The notes: generated from the letters alone by a model not told the origin. Shown: positions 46,450-60,500, counted from the stretch's first letter. The stretch: 64,000 nucleotides of DNA from Pleurodeles waltl (GCF_031143425.1 NC_090449.1:781394684-781458683); one strand, 5' to 3'. A program made the numbers and translations.

Positions 46450-49400
46450 TATCACTAGTGGCTAGATCACTAAGATTACTTCCATGGAACATCCGAGGGC
46501 TCATCAATTAGCAAAACTTCAGTAGAATAAAGGAGTATTTAGATAGGCACAAAACTGACATAGCTGAGGGCTGCAAACCTAGGTAGGAAATTGGGGGGGG
46601 GGGCACATAAGTTCTTCTCTTATAGCACCTATTCCAGAGGAGCATGTATCCTATGCATTTACAGGTAGACCTTCGACTTTTCAGACAATTCGTGGCAATA
46701 GAGCACAGATACATAATCATGGAAGGCACACTTTACAATAAGAGGTTAGCTCTGGTGAATACATATGCACCAAACATCGATGCCACAGACTTTTGGGAAA
46801 TATTTGCAGTTCTGAATAGATTAGAGAGTGCTGAGGGGAGGAGACTTTATCCTCACTCTGGGCCTTGCTCTAGTGAAGCAATTGGCTGGTGATGGCTAGT
46901 TGCAGATATGATCCAAGAAATTATTAGCATGGCCAGACTCTTCGATGCCTGGTGAAACACAATCCCCCCCAAGACAGGAATACTTTTGTTACTCACACCC
47001 TCAAAACTCACCTTCCAGCACTGATTACTGGTTATTATTGCATGATTCAAGCTCACAGGTGACATAGCTTTACATGACCCAGTGTTTTGTGAAGACATGT
47101 GGATGGCCACTGATGAACACTTTAAACTCAATGAAGGCACAGTGTCCAGTGTGGCAACCCTCTGGAATGCATTTATATATCAAGGGCGTCTCAATTTCCA
47201 AACAAGACGCCATCTTGAGGGATATAGGGATGCAACTGAAGCACTCTGAGGCTGAACTTAAGTCGTTAGAGAGCCGAGGCATTAGCTTTCCACAGACTAA
47301 GTTTCTTAAAGACATCCACAGGCTGTCCGAGAAGTGGCATACATGGGCAAGTATGCTAGAGTTGGGCAAAATGACGAGGGGGAGAGACTGAGTAGAACGT
47401 TGGCCTGGCTATTGAAGCATGATCATTAAAGTAGCTACATAACACAGCTACTCAGTGACGAGGATGAACTGGTTACTACCCGTGAAGAGATAGTCAGGAC
47501 ATTGGTAACCTACTATGAGCAATTACACATTACTCGACTATCCAGTCCCACTGATTACAGTGAGGGCTACCTTGATGAGGTGGCATTAGCCTGGCTATAC
47601 AACCAATTTATACAATTTCTAAATGAGCCTATCATGGCTGAGGTCAGCGCTGCTATCAATAGCCTAGCAGGAGGCAAGTTGACCCTGCTCCAATGGCCTA
47701 CCTGCAGAGTATTATTAGACTTTTAAGCATACTCTAGCATCTTGGCTGCTTAAGGTATATGAAGACGCTTTAGAGAAAGGAGAGCTGTGGACCACGCTGC
47801 GGAAGGCCATTATTACTCTCCTGCCCAAGTCAGGCAAAGACTTAAAAAGATGTGCGTCATATATACCCTGGTCTTTTCTGAATTTGAATAATAAAATATT
47901 GCCTAGGTACTGGCAAATCTCCCCTTTATTAATGAAAAAGCCATTGTCTCCTGCACAGTCTGGCTTTGTCCCACATATGTCCACCTCAATTAACCTGCAT
48001 TGTGGACAGTGTTTTCAGTTCTAGATCAATTAAACCTTGATATGGAGGGGGCGGTGGCCCTGCTGGGCGTAGAGAAGGCATTTGATTCCTTGGAGTGTCC
48101 CTTTTTAAAAACTACGTTGACAAAATATGATACCGCTAGACACTTTTTTTTAAATGCTCATGCTGCTTTACATGTGTTCAACATCCCAAGTCAGAGCCAA
48201 TGGCCTTACACCTGATAAGCTCCCAATCACTAGGGGCACTCAACAGGGATGTCCACTATTCCCTCTGCATTTTATCCTTTGCCATGGACCCACTGGCCAG
48301 ACACCTACAGGACGTTCTACAGGAACTTTATTTCAGGCCTGGCAGATGGCTACACCCACTAAATGCAGATTATATTTTATTGTTTGTTAGAGACCCTAGC
48401 ATAAACCTACCACCCCTAATGTTCGGCCATTTTTCAGGAATAAATATAAATTGGGACATTACTGAGTAATTCTGCTCACACACAATACCAGACAGCAGGA
48501 GATGGAATTCCCGGTGCATTGGCTAAAAGACCCAGGTATCTTGGAATAATGTTGCGTGGAGACACTGAGGAGCTTATTCAACCTAAGTGTGGTCTAGTGA
48601 TTGAAAGGTTCAACCACCTGGTGCAATCCTGGATTAGACACCAACTATCTTATAAAAAGGGGGGGGGCATAGCGTTGGTAAAAATTATCATGCTCCCTAG
48701 GATTCTCTACCTTTTGATAAATTATCTGATTAGTTTTCACAAAGCGTTTTTTTGTGCACTTCAGATACACCACACTTACACAAGGGGTACACTGGTTTTA
48801 CTATTTGGAAAATGGGGATTTGAGGTACCGGATTTCGAGCTGTACTACTTGGTGGCAGAGAGACATTTCCTTCACCATTGCTATCTCCCTGATCAGAGAC
48901 TCTCCTACTTCATACCGGAGAAGGAACAGACTGACATGACACCCTGGCATCTTTGCTGCCTGCCGGGTTACCTTGCCCTATGGCAGAGATGCTCTCGGCG
49001 TCGACAACATGCTGGGCATGGAAGGGTATAGGAAAGACAGCTGAAATCCTGTTCTTGTACTTGGCCATTCTACCCATAATAAACAACCCAGCATTGCCAC
49101 TCACAACTGGGGGCCTGATTGGAGGATACCTTAAGAAGGCAGGACTGACTGAAGTAGGACACCTATTTGGTGGGGAGTGGCGTTGGGGGGGGGGGGGGGT
49201 TGTAGGAGAACGGGGGGATTCATAACACTGGATCAGTTCAGGGCTGAATATGAGACATCCCCACTAGATGCTTTAACATACTATGGAATGAGGCACACAG
49301 CTACAGACAGGTTGCTGGGGTTCCAAAAAGAACCATTGGAACTCCTACCACTCATAGAAATCATCCAATCCCCAGACTCCACTAAATGGGTATTTAGGCT

Positions 49401-49893
49401 ATATCAATAGGCCTGAAAGGTGAGGCACACAAAGATATAGGCATACATGGGAGACAGAACCTAGGACCGAAATAAATGCATTCCACTAGGAATATTGCTA
49501 AACTGGTATCCTTCAATCACAGGCATAAAATTATACAAATTCCTATGCAAGGCATACTTTACACCAGTAAAATGCAACAGAACAGACCTGCACTAGTGAC
49601 AATTGCCCCTGCTGATAAGCACAAAATGCAGATTTCATACATATGGCCTGGTGGTGGGAGCAGAGCTAAGAATACTGGGTGGATATATACACACACAACA
49701 CTTCCCTTCATGGCAGGAATCAGCAGGGTATCTAATCGCATGATGGCTTTGGTACGTTACGTTAAAATGTTGCCTTTGTCTCATGTAGGAGATTTACAGC
49801 CATATCACTGTTCCTCGCAAAGCGCAGAGGGGTCATGTATTGGAGCACAACACGAACCTCCAAGAAGGACGACTGGATCAAAGACTGACGTTT
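46450..49893 (+). pseudogene. L1-type ORF2 remnant (endonuclease plus reverse transcriptase)
   Basis: ORF2 provides nicking and reverse transcription for LINE movement. Visible pieces in order: the endonuclease start near 46475 (LPWNIRGLIN); an endonuclease strand near 46690-46800 (YIIMEGTLYNKRLALVNTYAPN); the connecting region 47080-47390; the RT finger near 47630 (EVSAAINSLAGGK); palm motif near 48045-48100 (GVEKAFDSLE); GTQQGCPL near 48228-48250; the position of the YADD box, which is destroyed (NADY near 48363-48374); an INWD motif near 48445; YLGIML near 48535; and a C-terminal Cys/His-like piece (ADFIHMAW) near 49627-49650. Frames change many times, so it is non-functional. L1 clade is favoured over CR1/L2 by the YLGI and INWD motifs. 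Confidence 0.75.
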
Positions 49894-50260
49894 AATGACC
49901 AAGGATATATTCAGAATTACAGCCCCTCACCTCCAGACCCATATGGGAACATTTCCGAACGACCTTGCTAAGAATTAAGAAACTTGAGACAGCATCGCAG
50001 AGACAGCTGGTCCTTCCCAGCTCAGGCAAGACAGATGCTTTGATACCTGCTCCATAAATGGCCTGAGCCACAAGACGAGTGGCAAGGGCACAGGAGCGGA
50101 CAGGGATCTGGCATATCAGCTGGTGGGGCAACTCGTATAGCCTACCCCATGAGACTAAGGCCTTAATATGCGAAATGATTGCACCTGTCACCTGATACTT
50201 GCTATAAATGCTATGTTGACTATTTTTGTGTCATGCCTGAGTAATAAACAATAACAACCA

Positions 50261-50479
50261 AAAACCGTACTCTTGTTGATAAATATTAAGGATTTTGTGA
50301 ACATTTTTCATAGAATTAAGTTAAGTCTGGTAATTAAATCCTGCTCTGCTCCTGTAAAAGGATTTGTTTCTGTTTTTAATAAGTATTCTGCCTTTAATAA
50401 TATGTAAGCTCCTAAAAAGCAACAAGCCACAGTAGGGTTACATCAGTTGACCCTCTTTGTAAACTGCCTTACAAGTTTA
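50261..50479. other. Junction between two LINEs
   Basis: Short AT-rich stretch with no recognised feature. Confidence 0.3.
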
Positions 50480-53400
50480 TTCTTGATGCGTAATTAATAA
50501 ATATACAATACATCGATAGTCACATTATTCTATAAAAAAATAATAAATATACAATACAAAATATCAGTTTTACATTCTACAATTTAGATGATAAAAAGCA
50601 TACCAAAACCTGTTATTATCTAAAAAGGGTTTCCACACTCCTATGCAAAGATTTTTTATATTAATTGTCCTCTAACGTTAGAAGTTTGAGATACCAAGCG
50701 TAGAAACTTCGAAAATTTAGCATTTAAAACAATATCCTGGGGTTTGAGGCAGGCAATCACTGCTTGCCGGCAAGACCGTATACCCCTCTGATTAAATAAT
50801 GACTTCAATAGAAGTTTGCGTTCGGTTCTTAAAACATTACAAATACAAACTAAATGAATTATATCTTCATGTCCGTTACCACATAGCCTACACGGTGGGA
50901 TTTTTAGAGAGCGTTCCCTCGGTGGGCATTGCCCGGAATAATCCCAAATCTATATTTAATAAAAAGATCTTTATCTGTCTTGGTCCACCCTGCCTCCAGG
51001 TATGGCTGAAGCTTTAAAAGTTTGTAATCGTTGATGATCATCCACGAGTGTGATCTAGTAGCTAGTAAATCCTTGTCCATGATTAGTGATCTTTTTTCGC
51101 AATCCGATTTACATTTTTAAAAAAAAAAGAAGTGTAAGATATTTGAGTCCCATAACTCCACTGCCCCTAGGTCGATTAGTGCCCGGTCTAAGTACTGGCG
51201 CCCAGTGGCTGCGGTGTTTGAGCTGATCTCTTTCCAAAGGGCACAACAGAACAGATTTTCCTTTGTCAGCTGTAACGGTTTCCAGGCTTTGATGTAGCTG
51301 GCTTTTCGGTCTATGCTTTGGTTTACATAGCCAAACTCCAGCCTAATTTGTGCTAATGAGGTGTATCCCGGTAGCTGAAATAGGGACCTAAAGACTTTTC
51401 CAATTATTTTATTTAGGATAGTAGCATCTTGCCCACACAGAGCTTCGCTTCCATATCCTAGAGCTGGAATTAGCTTGGTTGCGATGACTAAGCAGGGGCC
51501 GATAGCTAGGGTCGGTTAGGGATTTTTTTAAAAAGTTTGGAAAGCGAATAATAGCACGTGGCCTTTTCTATATAACTCCTGTTTCTGGGAAAAAAAGGAG
51601 CTGCGTTCGTCAAAAAGTACACCAAGGTATCTGTACTGATTTACTTGTTCCAGAGGGACCCTTTGTGAGCTCCATTTGATTTTTAAGGATTTTGTTATAC
51701 TAATTCTCATTACTTTAGTTTTATCCTGGTTAACTTCCATTCCACTCTGCTCTGCATATTCAAATATCTTAACAATGAGTCGCTGTAGTCCTACTTTAGT
51801 TTGGCTCAGGAGAACCACATCATTGGCGTATAGGAGATTTGAAATAATCATATAGCCGAGCTTTGGAGAGGGCCCATTTACCCTGTTTAATTCCACAGAT
51901 AAATCGGATAAGAAGAGATTGAAAAGGTATGGGGCCAGCACACAGCCCCGTTTCAATCCCTGCTTTGTCATTATTTTCCTTGAAAGGAAGGAGCCATCCC
52001 CTACCTTGACTCTTACCCACGTGTCTGTATGTAGCTGCTGTATGGCTTTTAATAAAGTCTCCGGTATTCCCCAGGAAGCTAGTTTCTCCCATAAGAGAGG
52101 TCGCCGGACCAGATCAAAAGCCGATTTAAAGTCCACAAAACACAGATACAGGGGCTGTTTTTTGGGTTTTCATTTGTCAATAATCATTGATAAGGTTAAT
52201 ATGTTTGCAGCAGTGCCTAGGCCCTTTATAAATCCTGTCTGATTAGGAGAGATAATACTATTTTCTGTTGCCCAGCTACGGAGGTGCTCCAGTAAGAGAC
52301 CTGCGTAGTATTTGGCTTCTACGTCTCTTAGAGTTATTAGTCGGTAGTTCTCAGGTTTTGTTTTGTTACCTCCTTTAAATATTGGGTGAATTGTCGCGCC
52401 TTTCCAGGATTTGGGAATACTTCTTGACGATATACAATGATTGAAAGTAGGGGCAAGATTTTCACCCCAGTAAGTCGAATCTAGTTTAAACAGATCATTC
52501 GGGATCCTGTTGGGGCTGGGAGCACCCCGATTTCTACTTTAAAAAAAAAAAAAAAATTGCTAACTTCTGTTGCTGAGAAAGTTATTTCTTTGTTTGCCTT
52601 TTGGACGAAAAGGGATTTTGATATCATTTTCCCTGGACTTAATTTTTCTGTAGCCACTTCTAAGATTTTATCAACTAGCTTGGATTCATCAAAGTGTTGA
52701 TTTAAATAGTCAGCCCAGATGGGTTCCGGATTATTTGAACTAAACAAAGTTCTCGGGCCTTATTCAATTCATTGACCATTTTCCAAAAACCCAGAGTATT
52801 TAGTTTTTTACTTAGAAATAGGGCTTTTGCCCAGAGGTCTTGATGTTTCTGGTGTTTATGTTCCCATAGTTGTTTCCGATATGCATTATTTCGATTTTTT
52901 AAGTCAGCCTTAATACAGCCGTTTGTCGGGTCTTTATTGTATAATTGTAATACTTTATTTCTTTCTTTCCTTAATTTAATGATATGCGCTGAATAATTTA
53001 TATTTATGTTTGTATTTGCACCCCGCGCCTTATTTCGATGTCTCTTTTGTGGTTCATCTACAAGAAGACTAACCACAAAATTGTTTAGGAAGAGCGACCA
53101 AGTTTCTATTGGGTCCCTGGTTATGTCCATGTTACATTGTGCAAAAATTGCCCTTGATCGGACCCATATAGATTCCTTTAGTTTTTCGGACCATCGGAGT
53201 TTTTTTAATAGTTTATTGTTGTGATGTCTCCTGCCATGGTTTGTGCAGAGTAATGAGTAGGAGGATCATATCCTATTTCCAGACATTGCTGGCCATGATC
53301 ACTCATGTCTGATTTTATGATAAAAAACTTTGAAATTAAAGTAAGCAGAAATAGTGAGACCACAGTATAGTCAATTATTGTGTGGGTTTGGTTAGCGTAA

Positions 53401-53700
53401 CAGGTAGGTGCTGGCGGAGTGTCCTGAGGGACTCTCCCATTTAGAATTCTGAGCCCAAGAGCCTCAAAGTCCTTTACTAGAGTGCTGGCCTACCAGCTTT
53501 TCCTCTCTCGATTTCCCCCAAAGATTGTTGTGGTACAGCACATAGGTGATCTTGCAAAATGGTTTGTGTATCCCTTTCAAAGGGATTTAATCATTTTTGA
53601 TTGAAATCCCCAGTCATCCTGTAAAAGGATTTGATACATCTTCAATCTGTTTGCACAAGGGGAGAGCTACCCTTATCAAACGGCTGGAAATGTAATATTT
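50480..53700 (-). pseudogene. LINE (non-LTR retrotransposon) ORF2 remnant, reverse strand
   Basis: Read on the - strand, the order is: an endonuclease end with TGDFNQK near 53590-53620 and LNGRVPQDTPPA followed by TIIDYTVV near 53340-53450; a linker with long charged helices (52702-53220); an RT finger region with PNRIPNDLFK near 52480-52510; a palm start FKSAFDLV near 52110-52135; GLKRGCVLAPYLFNLFLSDL near 51910-51970; a YAND box at 51819-51830 in place of the usual YADD; and a C-terminal Cys-containing region near 50810-50900. The longest open piece is 51528-52136. An A-run (52541-52555 as T on the - strand) and several frame changes mark decay. The catalytic box has lost its first Asp. The clade is not assigned. 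It is not the same clade as the L1 at its left. Confidence 0.75.
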
Positions 53701-53727
53701 TGAGAGAGTAGGCTGGTATTATGTTAC

Positions 53728-54111
53728 AGGAGGAACTTCGCGCCAGCTAGGGGTAGGGACTACACGCCTGAAGGAGACTCGCGGCAGGAGCCACAGGTGG
53801 CTGATCTTGCACGCCGGGAGGCACTAGAAAGTTACAACGCTAGCCTCGCTGCATGAGGAGGAACATGGCACCAGCTGGGGGTACGGACCACAAGCCCCAG
53901 GGAGACTCACCTCCGGAGCTGCAGGTGGGTGATCTTGCACACCTAGAGCCACTATAAAGTTAGGGCACTCGACATGCTGCGTGAGGAGCCACTTGGAGCC
54001 AGCTAGGGCGGCGGACCACAAGCTCAAGGGAGACTCACAGCAGGAGCTGCAGGGGGCTAATCTTGCACACCTGGAAGCACTTAAAAGTTACAGCACTTAT
54101 CCTTCTGTACC
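53728..54111 (+). repeat. Three tandem 128-bp units, probably the 5' promoter repeats of a LINE
   Basis: Units begin at 53728, 53856 and 53984, each opening with AGGAG and containing GCCAGCT, GGAGACTC, GATCTTGCAC (TAATCTTGCAC in unit 3) and a CACT..AAAGTTA block in the same order. They differ at many positions, so the array is old. Position directly upstream of ORF1-like sequence suggests monomer-type 5' UTR repeats, as known from some LINEs. That role is inferred. Confidence 0.8.
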
Positions 54112-54689
54112 AGATGCGTGTAGGACGTGCCTGGGCACATGCCCGGCCAAGACCAGGACTGTCTTCACCTGTCACCACCTGGAAGAGGCTGGGCAGGGCA
54201 TCCCTGTTCACTGTGTGTCTCCCTTCTGGCTGTGCTACTATCTAGGTATGTCATTTTAATCCGTATTTCCTCGCGTTTGGGGATTAGTCAATTTGTGAGT
54301 GACTGGGACTGCCCTTATGAAGATGGGGAAATGGAAAATGCCAGTTTAGTCGCATAAACCCAACTTACCTACCCCAACGTCTCTGCATGGGTTTTTTGAA
54401 ACACGCTGTCCACCTGTCTGAGAGTCAGTTGCCAGAGCCAACTTCAAGGGGGGAAATGTCTTTGCCTGTGGACGTTACTGTGGATAGCGGGGCAGATGAA
54501 TCCATGCCCCAGGGGGTGTTGCTACGATCATTCCGCTGGAGCCTGAAATCCTTGTGGTCCCTGCAATTAGGGAGAGGCCATGCTGTGGAAAAGGAAAGAG
54601 GTGGGTGGAAGGTCTAAACCCACATGCACGAGCATTGTGACAACTCCTGTACTGCCCGATGGGCCAGTATCTGACACAGGAATTAATAA

Positions 54690-55650
54690 ACCAGGAGCAC
54701 TAGTGTAGTATCTCTATGCCAAATTTATATCAGTTTTAGAAAATAAACTGGCCCAGATTGTTGCACGACTGGCTGTGATAGAGACAAAGGTGTCTAGCTG
54801 TGCCTCACTTGTGTGCCCTGGTGATATGAGGGATAGGGATCCCTCGGCCTATGTATCTATTACTTTACCACCTTGTTGGACACTAGGTGAACAAACTGTC
54901 AAATCTAGAGGATGGGGTGAGGTGGTTGGAAAGGGGGTGGGAGGGGGAACGAGGTTACGTGCTTGGGAGGAGAGCCCACCACAAGACTGATGCAGTTTGC
55001 AGCATGTTTAGAAAGAGACGCAAGTAGGGCAGAAGGAGAAAAGGCCAGGCAGATTGGAACCGCAGATCATGTTGTGATAAGCCCCTGCGACCCCGCAGAT
55101 GAAACGCCACATGCAAAAGAGGCTAGTGCTCGGCAAAGATGGCGATCCCAGCAGGGGTTAGAAGAGAGAAAGGCTAATAACCATGGTTAAGTGGTGTGAA
55201 GCAAGCACAAACCCTTTGCCCTCTCAAATGACAGTTCAGACCTGCCACCCTATTGTCCGTATGTTGCGTTACTAATAAAAAAAAGTTCTGCAGGTAGGTT
55301 CTGGGGGAAAGGAAGAAACTATATTTGAGTTAAAAAACAAAGTATGCCACTGGTTAGTGCAGAATAAAAATTTCAAGCTGCAGAAGTTTAGCAACATCTT
55401 GATGGTGAGATAAACTGGGTGGATTGGGATGTTGGCTAAAAGTAAAAGGAGGGATTGTGTGGCAATTAGCTGTAGGTATCCAGCACTAGCGGAAAGGTTG
55501 ATTTACTGGGAGAACACGCTCAATTTAGACAGACTGAGCAGAGGTGTGAGGGTTGTGTTGGGGTTCTTTTATTCTCATTTGAGTGTGCCACGACTCCAAG
55601 AAAGAATAAAGGGGTGTGTTGCGGTAGGCCAAAATGAGCCAAAGTCATAG
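54690..55650 (+). pseudogene. LINE ORF1-like remnant
   Basis: Short open pieces in several frames: ENKLAQIVARLAVIETKV near 54740-54790, with coiled-coil spacing; a charged piece at 54990-55190; and a piece at 55429-55650 (YPALAERLIYWENTLNLDRLSRG). The last resembles the small RNA-binding C-terminal domain of LINE ORF1 proteins only loosely. I do not recognise a specific family. The call rests on position between promoter-like repeats and an ORF2. Confidence 0.4.
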
Positions 55651-55790
55651 CATAATGTTTCTATTGAACATAGATTTCAGATCCTTACCAATCTTGAGAG
55701 CCAGGATTGACTTCATAGCAGCTACATAATTGGGCAAGCTGTAGATACTGAGCTTTGCCCGAGTGGGACTTGCCCTGTGAAGCTTGATAT

Positions 55791-57328
55791 TGAGAGAGCG
55801 TAGTTTAAATATTACCTATTCTAGATGTGAAATGCTTATATTTAACAAATGCTGCATTAATAATATCATTAATTGAAACGTATTTTTAAACGTGGAGAAT
55901 ATTTCACATGCATAAACTAATGTCGACTGTAAGAAATAATTGTTTGTATTATGACTAACTGAAAATATTAACACGTATAAAGATTGCATTAGAATTCATA
56001 CATCTTAAGTTAGCGTGGGTTGAAAACTAGCTGTGTAGCTCTCATATTAAAGCGTATTTTTCTGTTTCTCCAGTGTACTGATTTGCAAAAGGCCATGAAC
56101 CAGCAATTGTTCTTTTCTTCACTTATTTGCAACAATGCGAAATTTTCTCATCCGCATGCTAGTAGCTTTAGTATAAAAATTATGGACTTTGCAACAAACA
56201 TGGACACTTTCAAGGACATTAAATCGCGGAGAAGAGAACTCTTGACCCGAAATGTGTGCCAGAAAATGAAGTAACCCCGGATGTGCCACCTACGAAAACG
56301 TCAATTATAAAGACCAATTAGAAGCACGAGAAATATCATAAAATGACAAATGTATTACTTAATGTATAAATTGATAGGTTACAGATAGTGGGGTGTAGTG
56401 ACTGACCAATAGGATTTTGGGGGAATGTATTTCGATAAAGGGTTAAAAACTCATGACACAAGGAACAAACGGCATTAGGTAGGGAATGATATCGATTGCA
56501 TCCAGAAACTCTGTCACTCTATTTGGTGATTGAGACTTAGACAAAAACCATCCTCACCCTTAGTAGTCCTTTTACACTTTCTTCCTTATGAGGGAAGTGT
56601 CCCCTGCTATTCAATTAGATAGATTGACGACGATCTAACTGATGTCCTGAAGACGAAGTCTGATCCTGTATGCTGACCTATTTCGAGGAGGGTAATTATA
56701 CTGTTGCTAATGAAATTCATTTGTTTGCCTTTTCTTTCTAGGTACCAACTGCTGTGTGTTTTTGATAAGAGACCTTAGTTAGATGTTTTCCAAATTGATG
56801 TTCTAAATTGTTTTGCATGAAGCCCAACATGCTGATGCTAATTAGTGGCTAGATGAGGCATTCACTTGACTGACGTAGCTGACTTGACTAACGTGGTGCT
56901 ATGCTGAACTAAGACATATAAGAGGTTCTATGCATTTTTATTTGTTTACTTCCTTATTACTATCTTATGTTAGCGATCATTGTATTGATGAAACATTATC
57001 ATAGTTGCCGCATTGTGAATATGCTCTTTTTGCTTGTTGGTTTTGAAACTAATACATTTGCTATTAGATTGTGATCAATAGGGAATAAAATTCACAAAAC
57101 TTCAATAAGGTGTGGTTATTCACGACTAAAAGGTCATGATTGTGTCGAAGATTTATTAATGTCTAAAGTGAAATATATTGTGGTAACATCTGTTAACAAT
57201 ATTATTGACATATGGTTTGATGTATTGATCAGTTGTCTCGTCTTACGGTGTCTCACACTGGGTCCAAAGATTCATCGGCCTGAAACGAGTCCCAATGTGT
57301 ATAAACTAACATAGACGGACCGTTAACA
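55791..57328 (+). repeat. Solo LTR of the same ERV family (diverged)
   Basis: A 1,538-bp LTR with TGAGAGAGCG at the start and GTTAACA at the end, alignable along its whole length with the proviral LTRs but clearly more diverged. The acceptor-like tract (ttttctttctag, near 56737) and AATAAA (near 57084) are kept. Flanking bases (atat on the left, gttc on the right) do not form a target duplication. The gttc equals the first four bases of the proviral internal region, so a deletion-generated remnant is an alternative to a simple LTR-LTR excision product. Confidence 0.9.
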
Positions 57329-57516
57329 GTTCCATACAGGGGGATCTAAGGGGAACTGAATCTGGTTGTAGGCCGGGGACTTATTTCTGATACCCCCTTG
57401 TTCCAGCTATCCAGATGCCATTTCTCATCCAGGGAATTCAGCCAACCAATATGCATTGAGAACGAAATTTAAAGCCAAGGTTGGGTGACAGGCTGAAGCC
57501 AGAACTTTGGCACCAA

Positions 57517-60500
57517 TGGGAAGCATTGAACTACATTCTAGGAATGTAGCTGGGCTAAAAAAGAAAGATAGATCAGGAGGGGGGATTGTTTGTAAATAAA
57601 TATGATCTAATTCTTATGCAAGAGACATGGGCCCTAGATCAGATTCATAGACTGGGATACTCAAATTAGAGCAATGAGGCATTACCCTAAAAAATGTGGT
57701 GTCCTTCTAGTGCCTTGATCATTTGGGTTAAAAACAGCTTGGATGTGGAGAAAAAAAATTGATGTAATTAGCTAAGACATTCTGGGATATGATGTGCGGA
57801 GCACAAGGGGGGCTTGGGTGCAAGTATATAATGTTTATAACCACACAGCGTAATTGGGAGTCACCCACTTTGGTGACACCGGATTGCTATTTGTGCAAAA
57901 AGAGAGAAAGGCATCCATTAATCCTGGCAGGTGACTTCAACACCACCTTTGAATCACTGGAAGAGCTGGAACAAGTTTATGGTGATGAGGATCTGGTCAG
58001 AGGCATTCCTGCCTTGGGGACAGAGTCTCTCTCCTTCTGGCCTCAGGTTGCTGTTCAGCTCTTGTCCTTAACAATAAACCATGAGGTGCGGGTATGTAAT
58101 GGGAGATTGCCCTCCGATACAAAGTGTTGTCCCACTTTTAACCAGGGGACAGTTTCAAGCAAGATAGACTACATCCTCCTGGATCTCTGGCAATGAGCCA
58201 TGGATTTTGAAATTATAAAATGACTAGACAGTGATCATAATGGGCTTCAGCTTTTGTTCAGGGGACTTTTCTCTGGTAGGCCAATGGCCCAGGAATCTAA
58301 CTCAGAAGTAACTATACCATTAAGGAACAACAAGCGAAAAGTCAAATGGGGAAATTTGTGTCTAGATGGGGAGCCTATGACTAGTATTTATAACACATTT
58401 ATTAAGTGCCTGAGTCTCACTGATAAATCAACTACAGTGGACCAACACATAGCCTTATTTGCCACCCTAAAGGATTTGTGTAGTAGAGATTGTGCTGGGA
58501 AGGTTCCAAACTTGCATCTGCCTAAATGGCATAGTAAGAATGGTCGGGTAGTTTAGGGCGAGCTTATCAGAGCCCCAAGGAGTGGGGACCAGATGAAGGT
58601 TACGACAGTGAGGAAAAAATACAAACAGGTAATTGCTAGGCAAAAGGAGGAATGGATTGATGGTAATTGGATGAAGTTGGTAAGGGCTGTTCCTATGAGG
58701 GATTCCAAATCCTTTTGTCATATTTGCCCGTGGGGAGCCTAAGATCCAATAGCCTGTTGGAACTTGTAGTTCAGCCCCGTCAATGGGTAGATTACTTTAC
58801 CAGGATCCACACGCCACATACCAAGGGGGTGGAAGTAGTAGACAGTCTGACCCGTGGGATGGGTTAGGTTGGGAGCCCTTATGCTTCTCACTGGAGGAAA
58901 CTTTACAAGCCATCCGGGAAATGCCTCCAGGCAAAGCACCTGGACCAGAAGGGATTCCCAGGGATTTGTTTAGATCTGACCCATTAGTGTGGGAGTCCCT
59001 ATATTAATCGACTCTCAAATGATATAGCAGCAAGGTGGCTATTCCGGATTACTGGACTAATGCAGTAATTATACCTGTGTATAAAAAGGGCGATAGAAAT
59101 GTTACAAACAACTACCTTCCAATTAGTTTAATCAACCAATGACTTAGTACCTGGGCCGGCTATTGTGGACAACATTGGCCTACATGGATATGGAAGAGAA
59201 TCTATAGGACAGTTTAATAAGACTTCATGGAAATACTACAGCCCAGGTGAGATTGAAGGGGGCTGGGGGTGGATGGTGATCTCACAGTAGAGATTCCAGT
59301 CTACTGTGGTGTTTGCCAGGGAAGCGTTTTGGTGCCATCTCTTTTCTTGCTATATATAAATGGGGTTGTCTTTTTTTTTTTTTTTGTGTTATTGTGTCCA
59401 CAATTCCCCAAAACTGGCAGGAACATATTTGCTATTGCTATTTGCTGACAACATGTTTTTGATCTCTCGTATGGCGCTTGGTTTTCAGAACCTCCTATAT
59501 AAGTTTGTTAACTTCTGTGATGTTAAGGGTTTAGAGGCTTACACCACTAAGACAAATACTATGTTTCTCAATTGGCAAAGAATATGTAGCAGGAGATTCA
59601 GCATGAAGGGGGAATTGTTACAACAGGTTGATTCCTTTGACTCTTTATGGAGAAGGATTGACAAATCTAGAAACTGGAAGTCCCATATGTAAAAAAAGTG
59701 GAGGAGGTTGGGACATGCTGCCTCTGCTATTGTTAAGCCGATCCAGGGGTCAGAGAAAAGGCACAGATTGCTGCCCTATATGGGGCAGAATTATGGGGGC
59801 ATTCAAACTCCAGGACTTTAATAGCTACAGAAAACACCTTGATAAGGCCACTCTTCCTTTTACTCCGGAGTACCCTGATTAGTCCCTTATGTTTTGATCT
59901 AGGGTTAAAGCGGGTGGGGGATTTGGCGGCCTTAAGACCACTCCTGTATTGGGCTAGGTTATGGTTTTCAATAGAGCTCCACTTTTACAGGTTGGGTGTG
60001 GAGGAGGTGATGAAATTAAGAACCACACCTCTCCCTTGTTCAAATTTGATAAGTATCACCTTGATAATTTGGGGTTGGGAGAGAACTGGTCTTGCCCCCA
60101 AGAGATTGGTTTAGCTGCCAGGGGTAGGATCATCACCACTTATTGGGAAAAGAGTCTTGGAGTGTCCTCATAAGGCTAAACCAGGGAGTTTGGAGGAGGA
60201 CTTTATAGAGTGAAAACCTCTGCCTGGAAGAGAGCCCTATATAGATGCCACATACCCTCCTGTTGCTTGGACGCTTTTGGTTAAGTTCAGGCTGGGGAAC
60301 CTTTTAGTAAATGTATTTGTGAGTAAATGGAAAACTATATCACCTACATCACCTGGGTGTCAGTATTGTGGGTATGTATGCGAGAATATTGAACACTGGA
60401 CAAGTTATATTCTTTTGCCCTAGATACAATAAGCCGCGTCAATCTTGGATTAATCCTGTATGTAATTATATTGGTGTAAGGCGTTATCAAGAGACTTACA

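Larger units (their letters stand above)
44265..50260 (+). mobile_element. Decayed L1-type LINE, near full length
   Basis: ORF1-like and ORF2-like remnants follow each other in the expected order and strand. A GC-rich leader (about 44265-45070) precedes them and AATAAACAATAA closes the element near 50246. Many stops and frame changes show an old insertion. The left boundary is approximate: I see no target duplication. Confidence 0.65.
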
